From positions 7,744,425 through 7,808,424 of the forward strand of contig NZ_JAQNDM010000002.1 in the NCBI RefSeq assembly GCF_028368975.1: a DNA stretch of 64,000 nucleotides. The letters run 5' to 3'. The position numbers and the translations under genes were made by a program. Origin of the DNA: Stigmatella ashevillena. GTDB taxonomy: Bacteria > Myxococcota > Myxococcia > Myxococcales > Myxococcaceae. This document shows, one piece after another, positions 9,180 to 17,777 of this stretch. Numbering within the stretch: the first letter of the stretch is position 1; every line of letters begins with the position of its first letter. Under the pieces are notes generated by a model. The model saw nothing but the letters and a program-made list of their open reading frames with translations, was not told the DNA's origin and did not search any database.

Positions 9180-9212
9180 TTTCAGATCTGAAACCGATTT
9201 CAGAGGTGAAAT
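9180..9212. promoter_or_regulatory. Two adjacent palindromes, likely enhancer for the sigma-54 promoter
   Basis: TTTCAGATCTGAAA (9180-9193) is a perfect 14-bp palindrome. ATTTCA-GAGG-TGAAAT (9197-9212) is a second with a 4-base centre. Their centres are 18 bp apart, close to two helical turns, and lie about 130 and 111 bases before the predicted start of the small RNA at 9316. That is the typical enhancer distance for dimers of an NtrC-type activator, and such an activator is encoded immediately upstream. Confidence 0.6.
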
Positions 9213-9289
9213 GGGCAACACGGGGTGCTTGCAGGGGGGGGCAACACCCAACCCCTTGAAAACTCTGGGGTTCGCGCCTTTGAGGCGGC

Positions 9290-9305
9290 TGGCACGCAGA
9301 CTGCT
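9290..9305 (+). promoter_or_regulatory. Sigma-54 (-24/-12) promoter
   Basis: TGGCACGCAGACTGCT fits the sigma-54 consensus TGGCAC-N5-TTGCW with one change. GG is at 9291-9292 and GC at 9303-9304, exactly 12 bases apart. The predicted transcript start is near 9316 and leads into the structured RNA that ends at the terminator at 9397-9436. Confidence 0.75.
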
Positions 9306-9315
9306 ATAGAGATAC

Positions 9316-9437
9316 TCGGGACGCATCGAAGCGAGGCTGAAGGTGGTTCCCCCCCACCCCTTCAGCACTTCCGGTGAGTCACCTTTAGAAGAACCCGCGG
9401 CCCGGTACCCTCTTGGGGTATCGGGCCGCCTTCTTTT
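9316..9437 (+). ncRNA. pxr: Pxr-like developmental small RNA
   Basis: A transcript of about 120 nt is defined by the sigma-54 promoter upstream and a strong intrinsic terminator at its 3' end. No ORF lies within it. The first stem-loop pairs GCTGAAGG (9336-9343) with CCTTCAGC (9359-9366), extended by GGT/ACC, and exposes a loop with seven consecutive C (9349-9355). A weak second hairpin is possible around 9371-9383. From what I recall of Myxococcus xanthus Pxr, an sRNA blocking fruiting-body development while food is present, it is about 130 nt, has three stem-loops, carries a run of seven C in the first loop (the site of a known regulatory mutation) and lies next to a sigma-54 response-regulator gene. 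Structure, promoter class and position all agree; identity was not tested by alignment. Confidence 0.75.
9397..9436 (+). terminator. Strong rho-independent terminator of the small RNA
   Basis: A 14-bp stem, GCGGCCCGGTACCC (9397-9410) with GGGTATCGGGCCGC (9416-9429), one G-U wobble and a 5-base loop, is followed by CTTCTTTT. On the minus strand the same stem is followed by a T-rich stretch (GGTTCTTCT), so it may also end transcription from the convergent gene at 9464-10204. Confidence 0.85.
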
Positions 9438-9463
9438 CTACTCCTTTTATTTCTGCGGGTTGC

Positions 9464-10204
9464 TCAGTGGGGCGCCCGGGCCTTCTGGCTCTGCCGGTAG
9501 GTGGGGATGCGCAGCGAGTGGATGAAGCCCACGGGCGTGATGCCTCGGCCGGTGCGGAAGGGCCAGAAGCGCAGGCGGGCGGGATCCAACGTGACTTCCT
9601 CCTCCAGCCGCAGCTCGGCCAGCGGGTGCCATTGTCCCGCGAGCTCACCGCGAAGGGGCCGTGCCTCGAAGGTGAACCGGGCCTGTCCGGCCTGGACGGC
9701 CGCCTGGAGCCGCTCCACACGGTTCTGGCCTGGCACTTCGTCGGGAGAGGAGACGAGGCGTAGCTTCACCCGGCCCAGCCCCTCCACCTGGAAGGGGGAG
9801 ACGGCGTAGTAGTCGTTCTTCAGCCAGTCGTGGGTGTCCGTGGTGAGGGGCGCCAACCCGAGCGTCCAGGGCGAGCGCAGGGTGGCGAAGAGGAGATCTT
9901 GATCCCCTGCGGAGGGCTCCTCGGTGATGGCCTCCTGCGAGCGTAGGCGCACCGCGAGCCCCAGGACATCGGGCCACTCACGCCGTCCTCGCCAGAGGGC
10001 GGTCGACAGACGGACCAGGGCCGGGCCGAGCAGCTGCACGGCCAAGGGTTGAAGGAGGGAGTGCGTGTCGAGCACGCTCAGCTCGGCGCGAAAGGTGATG
10101 CCTTCCGGGTGCAGGAGCCGCGCGTGCCGGAGCGTCGCTCCCAGACGGACCGCAGGGCTCCACAAGGCGCCAACGAAACGGCCCAGGTTTTCCGACAGCG
10201 GCAT
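9464..10204 (-). CDS. Conserved hypothetical protein, possibly catalase-related
   Basis: Soluble protein of 246 aa starting at ATG 10204, with GGGAGGAA about 8 bases upstream. There is no signal peptide or membrane segment. Segments such as LRHARLLHPEGITFRAELSV near the N-terminus, WPDVLGLAVRLRS in the middle and FWPFRTGRGITPVGFIHSLR near the C-terminus resemble a group of heme-catalase-like proteins often labelled phosphodiesterase or catalase-like. I do not see a full catalase active site. It lies between nuoN (same strand, 168 bases upstream) and the convergent sRNA terminator. A link with the complex I operon is possible but not shown. Confidence 0.7.
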   Translation of the reverse strand: MPLSENLGRFVGALWSPAVRLGATLRHARLLHPEGITFRAELSVLDTHSLLQPLAVQLLGPALVRLSTALWRGRREWPDVLGLAVRLRSQEAITEEPSAGDQDLLFATLRSPWTLGLAPLTTDTHDWLKNDYYAVSPFQVEGLGRVKLRLVSSPDEVPGQNRVERLQAAVQAGQARFTFEARPLRGELAGQWHPLAELRLEEEVTLDPARLRFWPFRTGRGITPVGFIHSLRIPTYRQSQKARAPH

Positions 10205-10371
10205 GAGGTGATTCCTCCCAGGCCCAAAGGTGGAGCCGCCGTGGACCTGGGAGAAGAGACGGTGCCCAGCGGCCGATTGGCTGCTTGGTGGGGAGGTGGG
10301 GCCCCTCAACGGCAACGCCCACCCGGGCGCAAGGCCGAGGTGGGCGTGGAGCGCGACAGCGCTCGAGGGGG

Positions 10372-11931
10372 TTACGGACCGATGAAGAGAGAGCCCGCCT
10401 GGGCCAGCCAGCCCTTGAGTGGACCTGGGACGATGCCCAGCAGCACCACGGCGGCGGTGGACAACCCGAGGGTGAGCTCGGTGGTCCAGGTGCGCTCCAG
10501 CGTGTGCGCGCCCTCGGGCACCGGGCGCATGAACATGTAAACGATGACGCGCAGGTAGTAGTACACGCCCACCGCGCTGGACAGCATGCCCACGATGGCC
10601 AGTCCGATGAGGCCCGTGTCCACCGCGCTGCGGAAGATGAGCAGCTTGCTCATGAAGCCGATGGTGGGGGGGATGCCACTGAGCGACAGCATGAACACCG
10701 CCATCGCCACGGCCCAGCCCGGCCGCCGCTGGGCCAGTCCGCTGAAGCGATCCAGGTCCCACGCCGTTCCCTTCTCCTCATCCTCGCGGCGCTCCAGGCA
10801 GGAGACGAGTGCGAAAGCGCCCACCGCGGTGACGGTGTAGGCCAGCAGGTAGAAGAGGATGCCGCGCAGCGCGTCCGCCCGGGCCAGCTCCAGCGGCGAG
10901 CCCGCCCCCAACATCGTGGGGGACAGCAACCGGAACTGCTCTCCGGGCCGGTTGACGAAGAGCGAGGCCACGCCCACCAGCAGGTAGCCGGCATGGGCGA
11001 TGGACGAATACGCCAGCATGCGCTTCACGTTGCGCTGCGGGAGGGCCAGCAGGTTGCCGCCGATCATCGACAGGAACGCGAGCACCGAGAAGATGACGAA
11101 GGGAATCTGAGGGTCCATTCCCTGGGACACCGAGAGGAAGAAGCGCACCATCGCCGCGAAGGCCGCCGCCTTCACCCCCGCGCTCATCAGGGCGGTGACC
11201 GGGGTGGGAGCGCCCTCGTACACGTCCGGCGTCCACATGTGGAACGGCACCGCGGCCACTTTGAAGGCAAAGCCGGCGGCCACCAGGATGATGCCGCTGT
11301 AGACGAGGGCCCGGTTCTCGACGAGCGCGCCGGGCAGAGCGGCGCTCAGGTCCGCCAGCCGGGTGTGGCCCGTGGCCCCGTACAGCAGCGCCGCGCCGTA
11401 TAGGAGCACCGCCGACGAGAAGGCGCCCAGGATGAAGTACTTGAATCCCGCCTCGCTCGGCCGCGTGCCCCGGCGCAGATAGGAGGTGAGGGCATAGGTG
11501 CCGATGGAGAGCACCTCGATGTTGACGAAGAGGGTGATGAGCTCGGCGGACACCGCCAGCAGGCTCATGCCCGCCGAGGCGAAGAGCATCAGCGCGTAGA
11601 ACTCACCGCGCTCCGCGCCGCGCTGGCGCAGGAATCCCGCGGCGCTCAGGGCCGCGAGGGCCAGGGCCACACAGACGACGAAGGACAGGAAGCTGGAGAA
11701 GGGGTCCAGCACCGCGTAGCCGAGGAACACCTGCTGGGGAGGCTGGAACATCAGCGCCACGGACACAGCGGCGGCCACCACCGCTGTCGCCGTGGCCAGC
11801 ACCGTCTGGTAGCCGCGCGAGGTGGTGGCGGCGAGGAAGACCTCCGACAACAGCAGGACGCAGGCCCCCACCACCAGGATGAGGGCGGGCAGCAGCGGGA
11901 GGAAGTCTGCCGAGGTGAGATTGGGAGTCAT
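10372..11931 (-). CDS. nuoN: NADH-quinone oxidoreductase subunit N
   Basis: Antiporter-like membrane subunit of complex I (519 aa, about 14 membrane helices) that helps move protons as NADH electrons reach quinone. Recognised as NuoN rather than NuoM by IEVLSIGTYALTSYLRR, EAGFKYFILGAFSSAVLLYG and TPDVYEGAPTPVTALMSAGV, with the proton-pathway Lys in the latter region and the Glu in IEVLS. It is the last gene of the nuoE-F-J-K-L-N set. Only 52 bases separate it from nuoL, so nuoM, which normally sits between them, is missing here. Confidence 0.96.
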   Translation of the reverse strand: MTPNLTSADFLPLLPALILVVGACVLLLSEVFLAATTSRGYQTVLATATAVVAAAVSVALMFQPPQQVFLGYAVLDPFSSFLSFVVCVALALAALSAAGFLRQRGAERGEFYALMLFASAGMSLLAVSAELITLFVNIEVLSIGTYALTSYLRRGTRPSEAGFKYFILGAFSSAVLLYGAALLYGATGHTRLADLSAALPGALVENRALVYSGIILVAAGFAFKVAAVPFHMWTPDVYEGAPTPVTALMSAGVKAAAFAAMVRFFLSVSQGMDPQIPFVIFSVLAFLSMIGGNLLALPQRNVKRMLAYSSIAHAGYLLVGVASLFVNRPGEQFRLLSPTMLGAGSPLELARADALRGILFYLLAYTVTAVGAFALVSCLERREDEEKGTAWDLDRFSGLAQRRPGWAVAMAVFMLSLSGIPPTIGFMSKLLIFRSAVDTGLIGLAIVGMLSSAVGVYYYLRVIVYMFMRPVPEGAHTLERTWTTELTLGLSTAAVVLLGIVPGPLKGWLAQAGSLFIGP

Positions 11932-11983
11932 GGCAGGAGCGGGCCCTTACGGCAGGGGAAGGCGAGAGTGTCGGAGAAGCCCA

Positions 11984-14212
11984 TCAGAGAACCTGGAAGA
12001 GCGCGTAGACGACGCCACCCAGCAGCGCCAGGGCCATGACCGCGGCATAGGCCTGCGCATCCCCCGACTGCAGGTAGCGCAGCGCGCTGCCGAAGCGGAC
12101 GGTGACCCAGGCGGAGCCGCGCACCAGCACCGTGTCGATGAGGAACGAGTCCACCACGCGGTACAGAAGGAAGCTGAGGAACTTCACCGGGCGCAGGAGC
12201 ACCAGCTCGTACAGCTCATCCACATAGAACTTGTTCTGCACCACCCGCCGCACCTGGAGCGCGAAAGGCTGGGCAGGCTGGCCTTGCCGTGACGGGAAGA
12301 ACGACAGGTAGAGGTAGGCCGCGGCCCCTCCGCCCACCAGCGCCACGGCCCACGCGAGCAGGTAGTCGGTCATCTTGGGCAGGCTGTCGTCGAGGATCAC
12401 CGTGCCGGCGCTGCGCACGATGTCCCGCGTCGGGCCGAACACCGAGCTGAGGAAGTTGTCCATCAGCGCCTCGGGGCGTCCCTTCAGCACGGGGAAGGCA
12501 TAGACGGAGGCCACGACGCTGCACACCGCCAAGAGCACCAGCGGCAGCGTCATGGTCCAGGCGCTCTCGTGCGCGTGCGCCACCTTCGCCTCGGGAGAGC
12601 GCTTGCCCTCGAACGTCAGCAGGTACAGGCGCGACATGTAGAACGCCGTGCACGCGGTGATGACCAGGCCCACGGGGAACAGCAGGGAGTGGACCCACTC
12701 GTAGCCCGCGATGCGGTTGAGGTGGACGCCGTGGAGGATGGCGTCCTTGGAGAAGAAACCCGACAGCGGGAAGATGCCGGTGATGGCCAGCGTGGCGATG
12801 GCGAAGGTGACCCACGTCCAGCGCATCTCGTGGCGCAGACCGCCCAGCTTCTTGATGTCCGTCTCATCCCCGTTGCCGTGCATCACGCTGCCGGCCCCCA
12901 GGAAGAGGCACGCCTTGAAGAAGGCGTGGGTGACCAGGTGCAGCACCGCCGCCCAGAAGATGCCCGTGCCCAGGCCCATGAACATGATGCCCAACTGGGA
13001 CACGGTGGAGTAGGCCAGCACCTTCTTGATGTCGTCTTGCGCGAAGGCGATGATCGCCGCCAGCAGGGCAGTGGTTGCTCCGATGATCGCCACGGTGGCC
13101 ATCGCCACGGGGCTGAGCACCAGCAGCGAGCTCATGCGGGCAAACAGGTAGACACCCGCGGTGACCATCGTCGCCGCGTGGATGAGGGCAGAGACGGGCG
13201 TGGGGCCCGCCATCGCGTCCGGCAGCCACACGTACAGGGGCAACTGGGCGCTCTTGCCTGCCGCGCCCAGCAGGAACAGCAGCAGCGCCACCGTGAGCAC
13301 CCCGCCGAAAGTGCGGCCCTTCAGCGGACCCTCGGCGATGGGCGTCGTCAGCGTCACCGCCCCGTTGCTCTGCTGCTCCGGCAGCGCCCGGGCCAGGGTC
13401 TCCAGCCCCTGGAAGGTGACGGGGCCCCGCAGCGCCAGGCCTGCCTGGAACCGGGAGGGATCTCCCCGGCCCGTCTCCGTGCTCTGCCCATTCCGGAAGG
13501 TGCGCACGAAGCGGAAGTCCTCCGGGGTCGATTGCCGGGAGAAGGCGCCCACCACCAGGACCAGCAGGAACGTGGCGATGAGGAACCCGAAGTCACCCAT
13601 GCGGTTGGCGACGAAGGCCTTGCGCCCCGCCCAGGCCTTGGCCGGATCCGTGTACCAGAAGCCGATGAGCAGGTAGCTGGCCATGCCCACGCCCTCCCAG
13701 CCCACGAAGAGCAGCACGAGGTTGTCGGCCATCACCAGCGTCAGCATCATCGCGACGAACAGGTTGAGGTACGCGAAGTACCGCCAGTACCCGTCATCGT
13801 GCTCCATGTAGCTGGTGGAGTAGAGGTGGATGAGGAGGCCCACCCCGGTGATGACCAGCATCAGCGTGCCGGACAGGTGGTCCACCAGCAGCCCGAAGTT
13901 CACGCGGAACTCGCCCGCGCGGAACCAGGTGCCCATGTCCGCCCAGAGCGCGTGGCTGGTGCGGAAGCCGCCGAAGGTGTCCGGTACGGAAGGCGCGCCG
14001 CTGCTCGTGGCCCAGAAGGCCAGCAGCGAGAGCACGAAGGAGCCTGCCACGGCCGCGCAGGCCACCAGGTGCACGTTCTCGCGGCCCAGCCGCCTGCCGA
14101 ACAGGCCGCACACGAGGGCGCCCAGCAGTGGCAATGCGATGATCATCCACAGCGAAGGCGTCAGGAGGGCGGGGGCGATGGGAGCACTGTTGAAGAGGTC
14201 GTTGAGAGCCAT
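11984..14212 (-). CDS. nuoL: NADH-quinone oxidoreductase subunit L
   Basis: Largest antiporter-like subunit of complex I, 742 aa and longer than the usual 610-660. Clear family segments: DHLSGTLMLVITGVGLLIHL, GWEGVGMASYLLIGFW, LPDAMAGPTPVSALIHAATM and the KKVLAYSTVSQLG helix with its conserved Lys. The extra length is in a loop of about 70 residues after the seventh helix (residues about 225-300, polar, from SRQSTPEDF to GRTFGG) and in the region before the C-terminal lateral helix. It sits between nuoK (29 bases) and nuoN (52 bases). Confidence 0.96.
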   Translation of the reverse strand: MALNDLFNSAPIAPALLTPSLWMIIALPLLGALVCGLFGRRLGRENVHLVACAAVAGSFVLSLLAFWATSSGAPSVPDTFGGFRTSHALWADMGTWFRAGEFRVNFGLLVDHLSGTLMLVITGVGLLIHLYSTSYMEHDDGYWRYFAYLNLFVAMMLTLVMADNLVLLFVGWEGVGMASYLLIGFWYTDPAKAWAGRKAFVANRMGDFGFLIATFLLVLVVGAFSRQSTPEDFRFVRTFRNGQSTETGRGDPSRFQAGLALRGPVTFQGLETLARALPEQQSNGAVTLTTPIAEGPLKGRTFGGVLTVALLLFLLGAAGKSAQLPLYVWLPDAMAGPTPVSALIHAATMVTAGVYLFARMSSLLVLSPVAMATVAIIGATTALLAAIIAFAQDDIKKVLAYSTVSQLGIMFMGLGTGIFWAAVLHLVTHAFFKACLFLGAGSVMHGNGDETDIKKLGGLRHEMRWTWVTFAIATLAITGIFPLSGFFSKDAILHGVHLNRIAGYEWVHSLLFPVGLVITACTAFYMSRLYLLTFEGKRSPEAKVAHAHESAWTMTLPLVLLAVCSVVASVYAFPVLKGRPEALMDNFLSSVFGPTRDIVRSAGTVILDDSLPKMTDYLLAWAVALVGGGAAAYLYLSFFPSRQGQPAQPFALQVRRVVQNKFYVDELYELVLLRPVKFLSFLLYRVVDSFLIDTVLVRGSAWVTVRFGSALRYLQSGDAQAYAAVMALALLGGVVYALFQVL

Positions 14213-14241
14213 GCGAGAGCTTTCGGCGGAAGGGGACCGCG

Positions 14242-14544
14242 TCAGTGCTTCATCGTCTTGATTTCATCGATGTTGACGCTGCCTCGGCTGCGGAAGACGG
14301 CGATGACGATGGCCAGCCCGATGGCCGCCTCCGCCGCTGCCACTGCGATGACGAAGAAGGCCGACACGTGGCCCGCGCTGTCACCGCGCATCCGCGCGAA
14401 GGCCAGGAAGGTCAGGTTCGCCGCGTTCAGCATCAACTCCACGCACATGAAGACGACCAGCGCGTTGCGGCGCACCAGGACGCCGAACATGCCCAGGCAG
14501 AACAGGGCGGCGGCGAGGAAGAGGTAGTACGAGATGGGAACCAT
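14242..14544 (-). CDS. nuoK: NADH-quinone oxidoreductase subunit K
   Basis: Small membrane subunit of complex I (100 aa, three helices). It carries the conserved Glu residues of the E-channel (VFMCVELMLNAANLTFLAF, and AAAEAAIGLAIVIAVFR). The length is typical. It lies between nuoJ and nuoL with gaps of 55 and 29 bases. Confidence 0.95.
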   Translation of the reverse strand: MVPISYYLFLAAALFCLGMFGVLVRRNALVVFMCVELMLNAANLTFLAFARMRGDSAGHVSAFFVIAVAAAEAAIGLAIVIAVFRSRGSVNIDEIKTMKH

Positions 14545-14599
14545 GGTGCCCTTCGGCGGCCCAGTGGGCCCGCCTTCTAGATTTGTCCGCGGTGCGGCT

Positions 14600-15099
<500 letters not shown>

Positions 15100-15103
<4 letters not shown>

Positions 15104-16437
15104 GACCAGTCTCCGAACGCGCCCCAGGGCTTGTCGCCGAACGGGCAGCGCTTCTCGTGGATGTGCGCCTCGAACTCGGCGCGGAACCGCATGAGGAACG
15201 AATGGGTGGGCAGCGCCGCCGCGTCGCCCAGCGCGCAGATGGTGTTGCCCAGGCCCATGGGCGGGTAGGGCGCGATGGACGAGGCCACGTGGCTGAGCAT
15301 CTCCAGGTCCGCCATCTCGCCGCGGCCCTCTTCGATCTTGCGCAGCAGCCGCGTCTGCCACGGCGTGCCCTCGCGGCACGGGGTGCACTGGCCGCAGGAC
15401 TCCTCCGCGTAGAAGCGCGCCACGCGCCACAGGCAGCGCACCATGCACGAGGTGTCGTCCATGACGATGACACCGCCCGAGCCGGCCATCGTCTGCTTCA
15501 GGCGGAGCGCCTCGAACTCCAGGGCCACGTCCAGCTCGTTGGGGCTCAAGACCGGCGCCGAGGAGCCCCCGGGGATGACGGCCTTCACCGAGCGCCCCTC
15601 GGGCAGCCCCCGGCCGTACGTGTCGCCGAAGATGAGCTCGGACACGGTCGTCTGCAGCGGAATCTCGTAGACGCCCGGCCGGTTCACCGTGCCCGACAGG
15701 CACACCAGGCGCGTGCCGCCGGACTTCTCGGTGCCCAGCTTCGAGTACCAGTCCGCGCCGCGCGCGAAGATGTGCGGGACGTTGGACAGCGTCTCCACGT
15801 TGTTGATGACCGTGGGGGAGCCGAACAGGCCCACCACCGCGGGGAAGGGCGGCTTGAGGCGGGGCCAGCCCTTCTTGCCCTCCAGGCTCTCCAGCAGCGC
15901 CGTCTCCTCACCGCAGATGTAGGCGCCCGCGCCGCGCACCAGGTAGCAGTTCAGCTCGAAGTCCTTGCCCAGCAGCGTCTTGCCGAAAATCCCCGCCTTG
16001 TAGGCTTCCTGGATGGCCGCTTGGGTGCGCTCGGCCGGGTGTTTGAACTCGCCGCGCATGTAGATGTAGCAGGTGTGCACCCCCAGCGCGTAGGCCGCGA
16101 TGGCGATGCCCTCCAGCATCATGTGCGGGTCCAGGGAGAGGATGTAGCGGTCCTTGAAGGTGCCCGGCTCGGACTCGTCCGCGTTGACGGTCAGGTACTT
16201 GGGCTTGGGGTTGTCCTTGGGGACGAAGCTCCACTTGAGCCCGGTGGGGAAGCCCGCGCCGCCCCGCCCGCGCAGGTTGGACTTCTTCACCTCGTCGATG
16301 ATCGCCGCGGGCGCCATCTCCAGCGTCTTCTTCAGCGACTCGTAGCCGCCTCGCTGGCGGTAGTGCTCCAACGTCCACGACTGAGGCTGCCCCCACGCCG
16401 AGGAGATGAGCGGTTCAAAGGCGGATGCGGTCGTCAT
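15100..16437 (-). CDS. nuoF: NADH-quinone oxidoreductase subunit F (NADH/FMN site)
   Basis: Peripheral-arm subunit of complex I (445 aa) that oxidises NADH with FMN and holds cluster N3. Visible: the NADH/FMN glycine motif RGRGGAGFPTGLKW, the FMN-binding NADESEPGTFKDR, GAGAYICGEETALL, and the N3 [4Fe-4S] ligands in ESCGQCTPCREGT plus a later Cys. The length is typical. It overlaps nuoJ by 4 bases and follows nuoE by 31 bases. Confidence 0.97.
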
Positions 16438-16468
16438 GATGGAGACGCTTTCGTTGGAAGAGAGCCGA

Positions 16469-16957
16469 TCAGGTGAGCTTGGCGAGCAGCTCGTCCACCC
16501 GGGCCTTCGTCAGGTTCTCATGGTGGTCTTCATTGACCTGAAGGCACGGCGCCGTGCCGCAGGATGCCAGGCACTCGGTCTCCCGAAGGGTGAACTTCTC
16601 GTTGGCTTCGCCCGCCTTCAGCCCCAGCTTGCCCTCCAGGTAGGCGAGCATCTTCTCGGCGCCTCGCAGCGAGCAGGAGAGGTTGGTGCACACGTCGATG
16701 GTGTACTTGCCCGGCTTCTTCAGGTGGTACATCACGTAGAAGGTGGCCACCTCATAGGCGCGCTCGGGGGTGACCTCCAGATTCTTGGCCACCAGACGGA
16801 TGCCCTCGGGAGGGCACCAGCCCTTGAGGTCCTGCAGCAGCCGGAGCGCGGGCAGCATCCCGGCGCTTTTGCGGTCGGGCGGGTAGTGCGAGAGGATTTC
16901 TGCGATCCCCGCATCGAACTTCTTCTGCTCTTCAGGGGTGAACAGGGGCTCCGCCAT
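16469..16957 (-). CDS. nuoE: NADH-quinone oxidoreductase subunit E
   Basis: The 24-kDa-type subunit of complex I, 162 aa, with a thioredoxin-like [2Fe-2S] domain. The four ligands are visible as CTNLSC (two Cys four residues apart) and CLASC (two Cys three apart). The N-terminal helical part (YPPDRKSAGMLPALRLLQD) is typical. ATG 16957 gives the family N-terminus; a longer frame upstream adds 14 residues without support. No Shine-Dalgarno precedes this ATG, and a promoter-like sequence lies so close that the mRNA may be almost leaderless. First gene of the partial nuo operon. Confidence 0.95.
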   Translation of the reverse strand: MAEPLFTPEEQKKFDAGIAEILSHYPPDRKSAGMLPALRLLQDLKGWCPPEGIRLVAKNLEVTPERAYEVATFYVMYHLKKPGKYTIDVCTNLSCSLRGAEKMLAYLEGKLGLKAGEANEKFTLRETECLASCGTAPCLQVNEDHHENLTKARVDELLAKLT

Positions 16958-16967
16958 GGCGGGCGGT

Positions 16968-16996
16968 TCGTATGGCCCCCATGGCTGCCTTGTCAA
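16968..16996 (-). promoter_or_regulatory. Sigma-70-type promoter for the nuoE-F-J-K-L-N operon
   Basis: On the minus strand TTGACA (16991-16996) is a perfect -35 box. It is followed after 17 bases by ATACGA (16968-16973), a weak -10. The start would fall around 16960-16962, only a few bases before the nuoE ATG at 16957, implying a very short leader. Confidence 0.4.
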
Positions 16997-17216
16997 CATA
17001 AACCCCCGAAGTTCCTTGATCCTTCATCAGCGTTAGTCCGGGCGATTCCAAGCCCCGGTTATGGTGGGCACCGCACGCGGGGTTGACGGGGAACGGGTGG
17101 CCGGAATCTGTCCCTGGGCCGATAAGGCTGGCACTTTCTTTTCCAGTGCTTGCGGATCCGGTACAGAATCGGAAGGGCCCGGGTGGTCAAGCGGGCTCGG
17201 CTTTGCCTGGGGGGCC

Positions 17217-17717
17217 ATGTCCTGTGGGACAGACCCTCGTGGGACTGGCGGCAATGGTGATCTCTTGAGTGCGGCGGGACCTCACAGCGACGCGCAGAAC
17301 CCCTTGGGCGTCGATCCCGAGGGCTACCGTGTGCTCATCGTCGAGGACAATCCGCACATCATCGAGATGTATGCCTACGTCCTCAAGAAGCTGGCCAGCG
17401 GGGATCTGGCGGGCAAGGTGCCCTTGGAAGTGCACTTCGCCCCGGATGGGCACCATGCGCTGACCCTGTTGCGCGAGCGACGCTTCAGCCTGGTGATGAC
17501 GGACCTGTACATGCCGGTGATGGACGGGTTCGCGTTGGTGGAGCGCATCCGCGCGGAGGAGCCACTGCGCAACATTCCCATCATCGCCATCTCCGCGGGG
17601 GGCAAGGAGGCGCAGGATCGCGCCATGCAACTGGGCGTGGACATCTACCTGCGCAAGCCGGTGCGCTTCGTGGAGGTGCTGGAGACGGTGAAGCAGCTGT
17701 TGCGCATCGGGAAGTAG
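17217..17717 (+). CDS. Single-domain response regulator
   Basis: A receiver domain with a short N-terminal tail and no output domain (about 166 aa from ATG 17217). Receiver motifs: IVEDN acidic pocket, phospho-acceptor Asp in LVMTDLYMPVMDG, Thr/Ser in IIAISAGG and Lys in YLRKPV. ATG 17217 is preceded by GGGGGG; the frame is open further upstream and a TTG about 48 bases downstream is also possible, so the start is uncertain. Sixty bases downstream lies the pseudokinase gene, suggesting joint transcription and perhaps a phospho-relay or scaffold partner. No histidine kinase is adjacent. Confidence 0.87.
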   Translation: MSCGTDPRGTGGNGDLLSAAGPHSDAQNPLGVDPEGYRVLIVEDNPHIIEMYAYVLKKLASGDLAGKVPLEVHFAPDGHHALTLLRERRFSLVMTDLYMPVMDGFALVERIRAEEPLRNIPIIAISAGGKEAQDRAMQLGVDIYLRKPVRFVEVLETVKQLLRIGK

Positions 17718-17777
17718 TCTTCTGGGCTCCACGAAAATTGACGGCGGGGCGCGAGACGGTCTTAAAGTCGTTCCTCC

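Noticed and set aside
9037..9212. CTGAAA/TTTCAG-rich stretch considered as a CRISPR-like or transposon-end array
   Set aside because: There are only two longer repeats, spacers are not uniform, and no cas, transposase or target-site duplication is present. A regulatory-site cluster explains it better.
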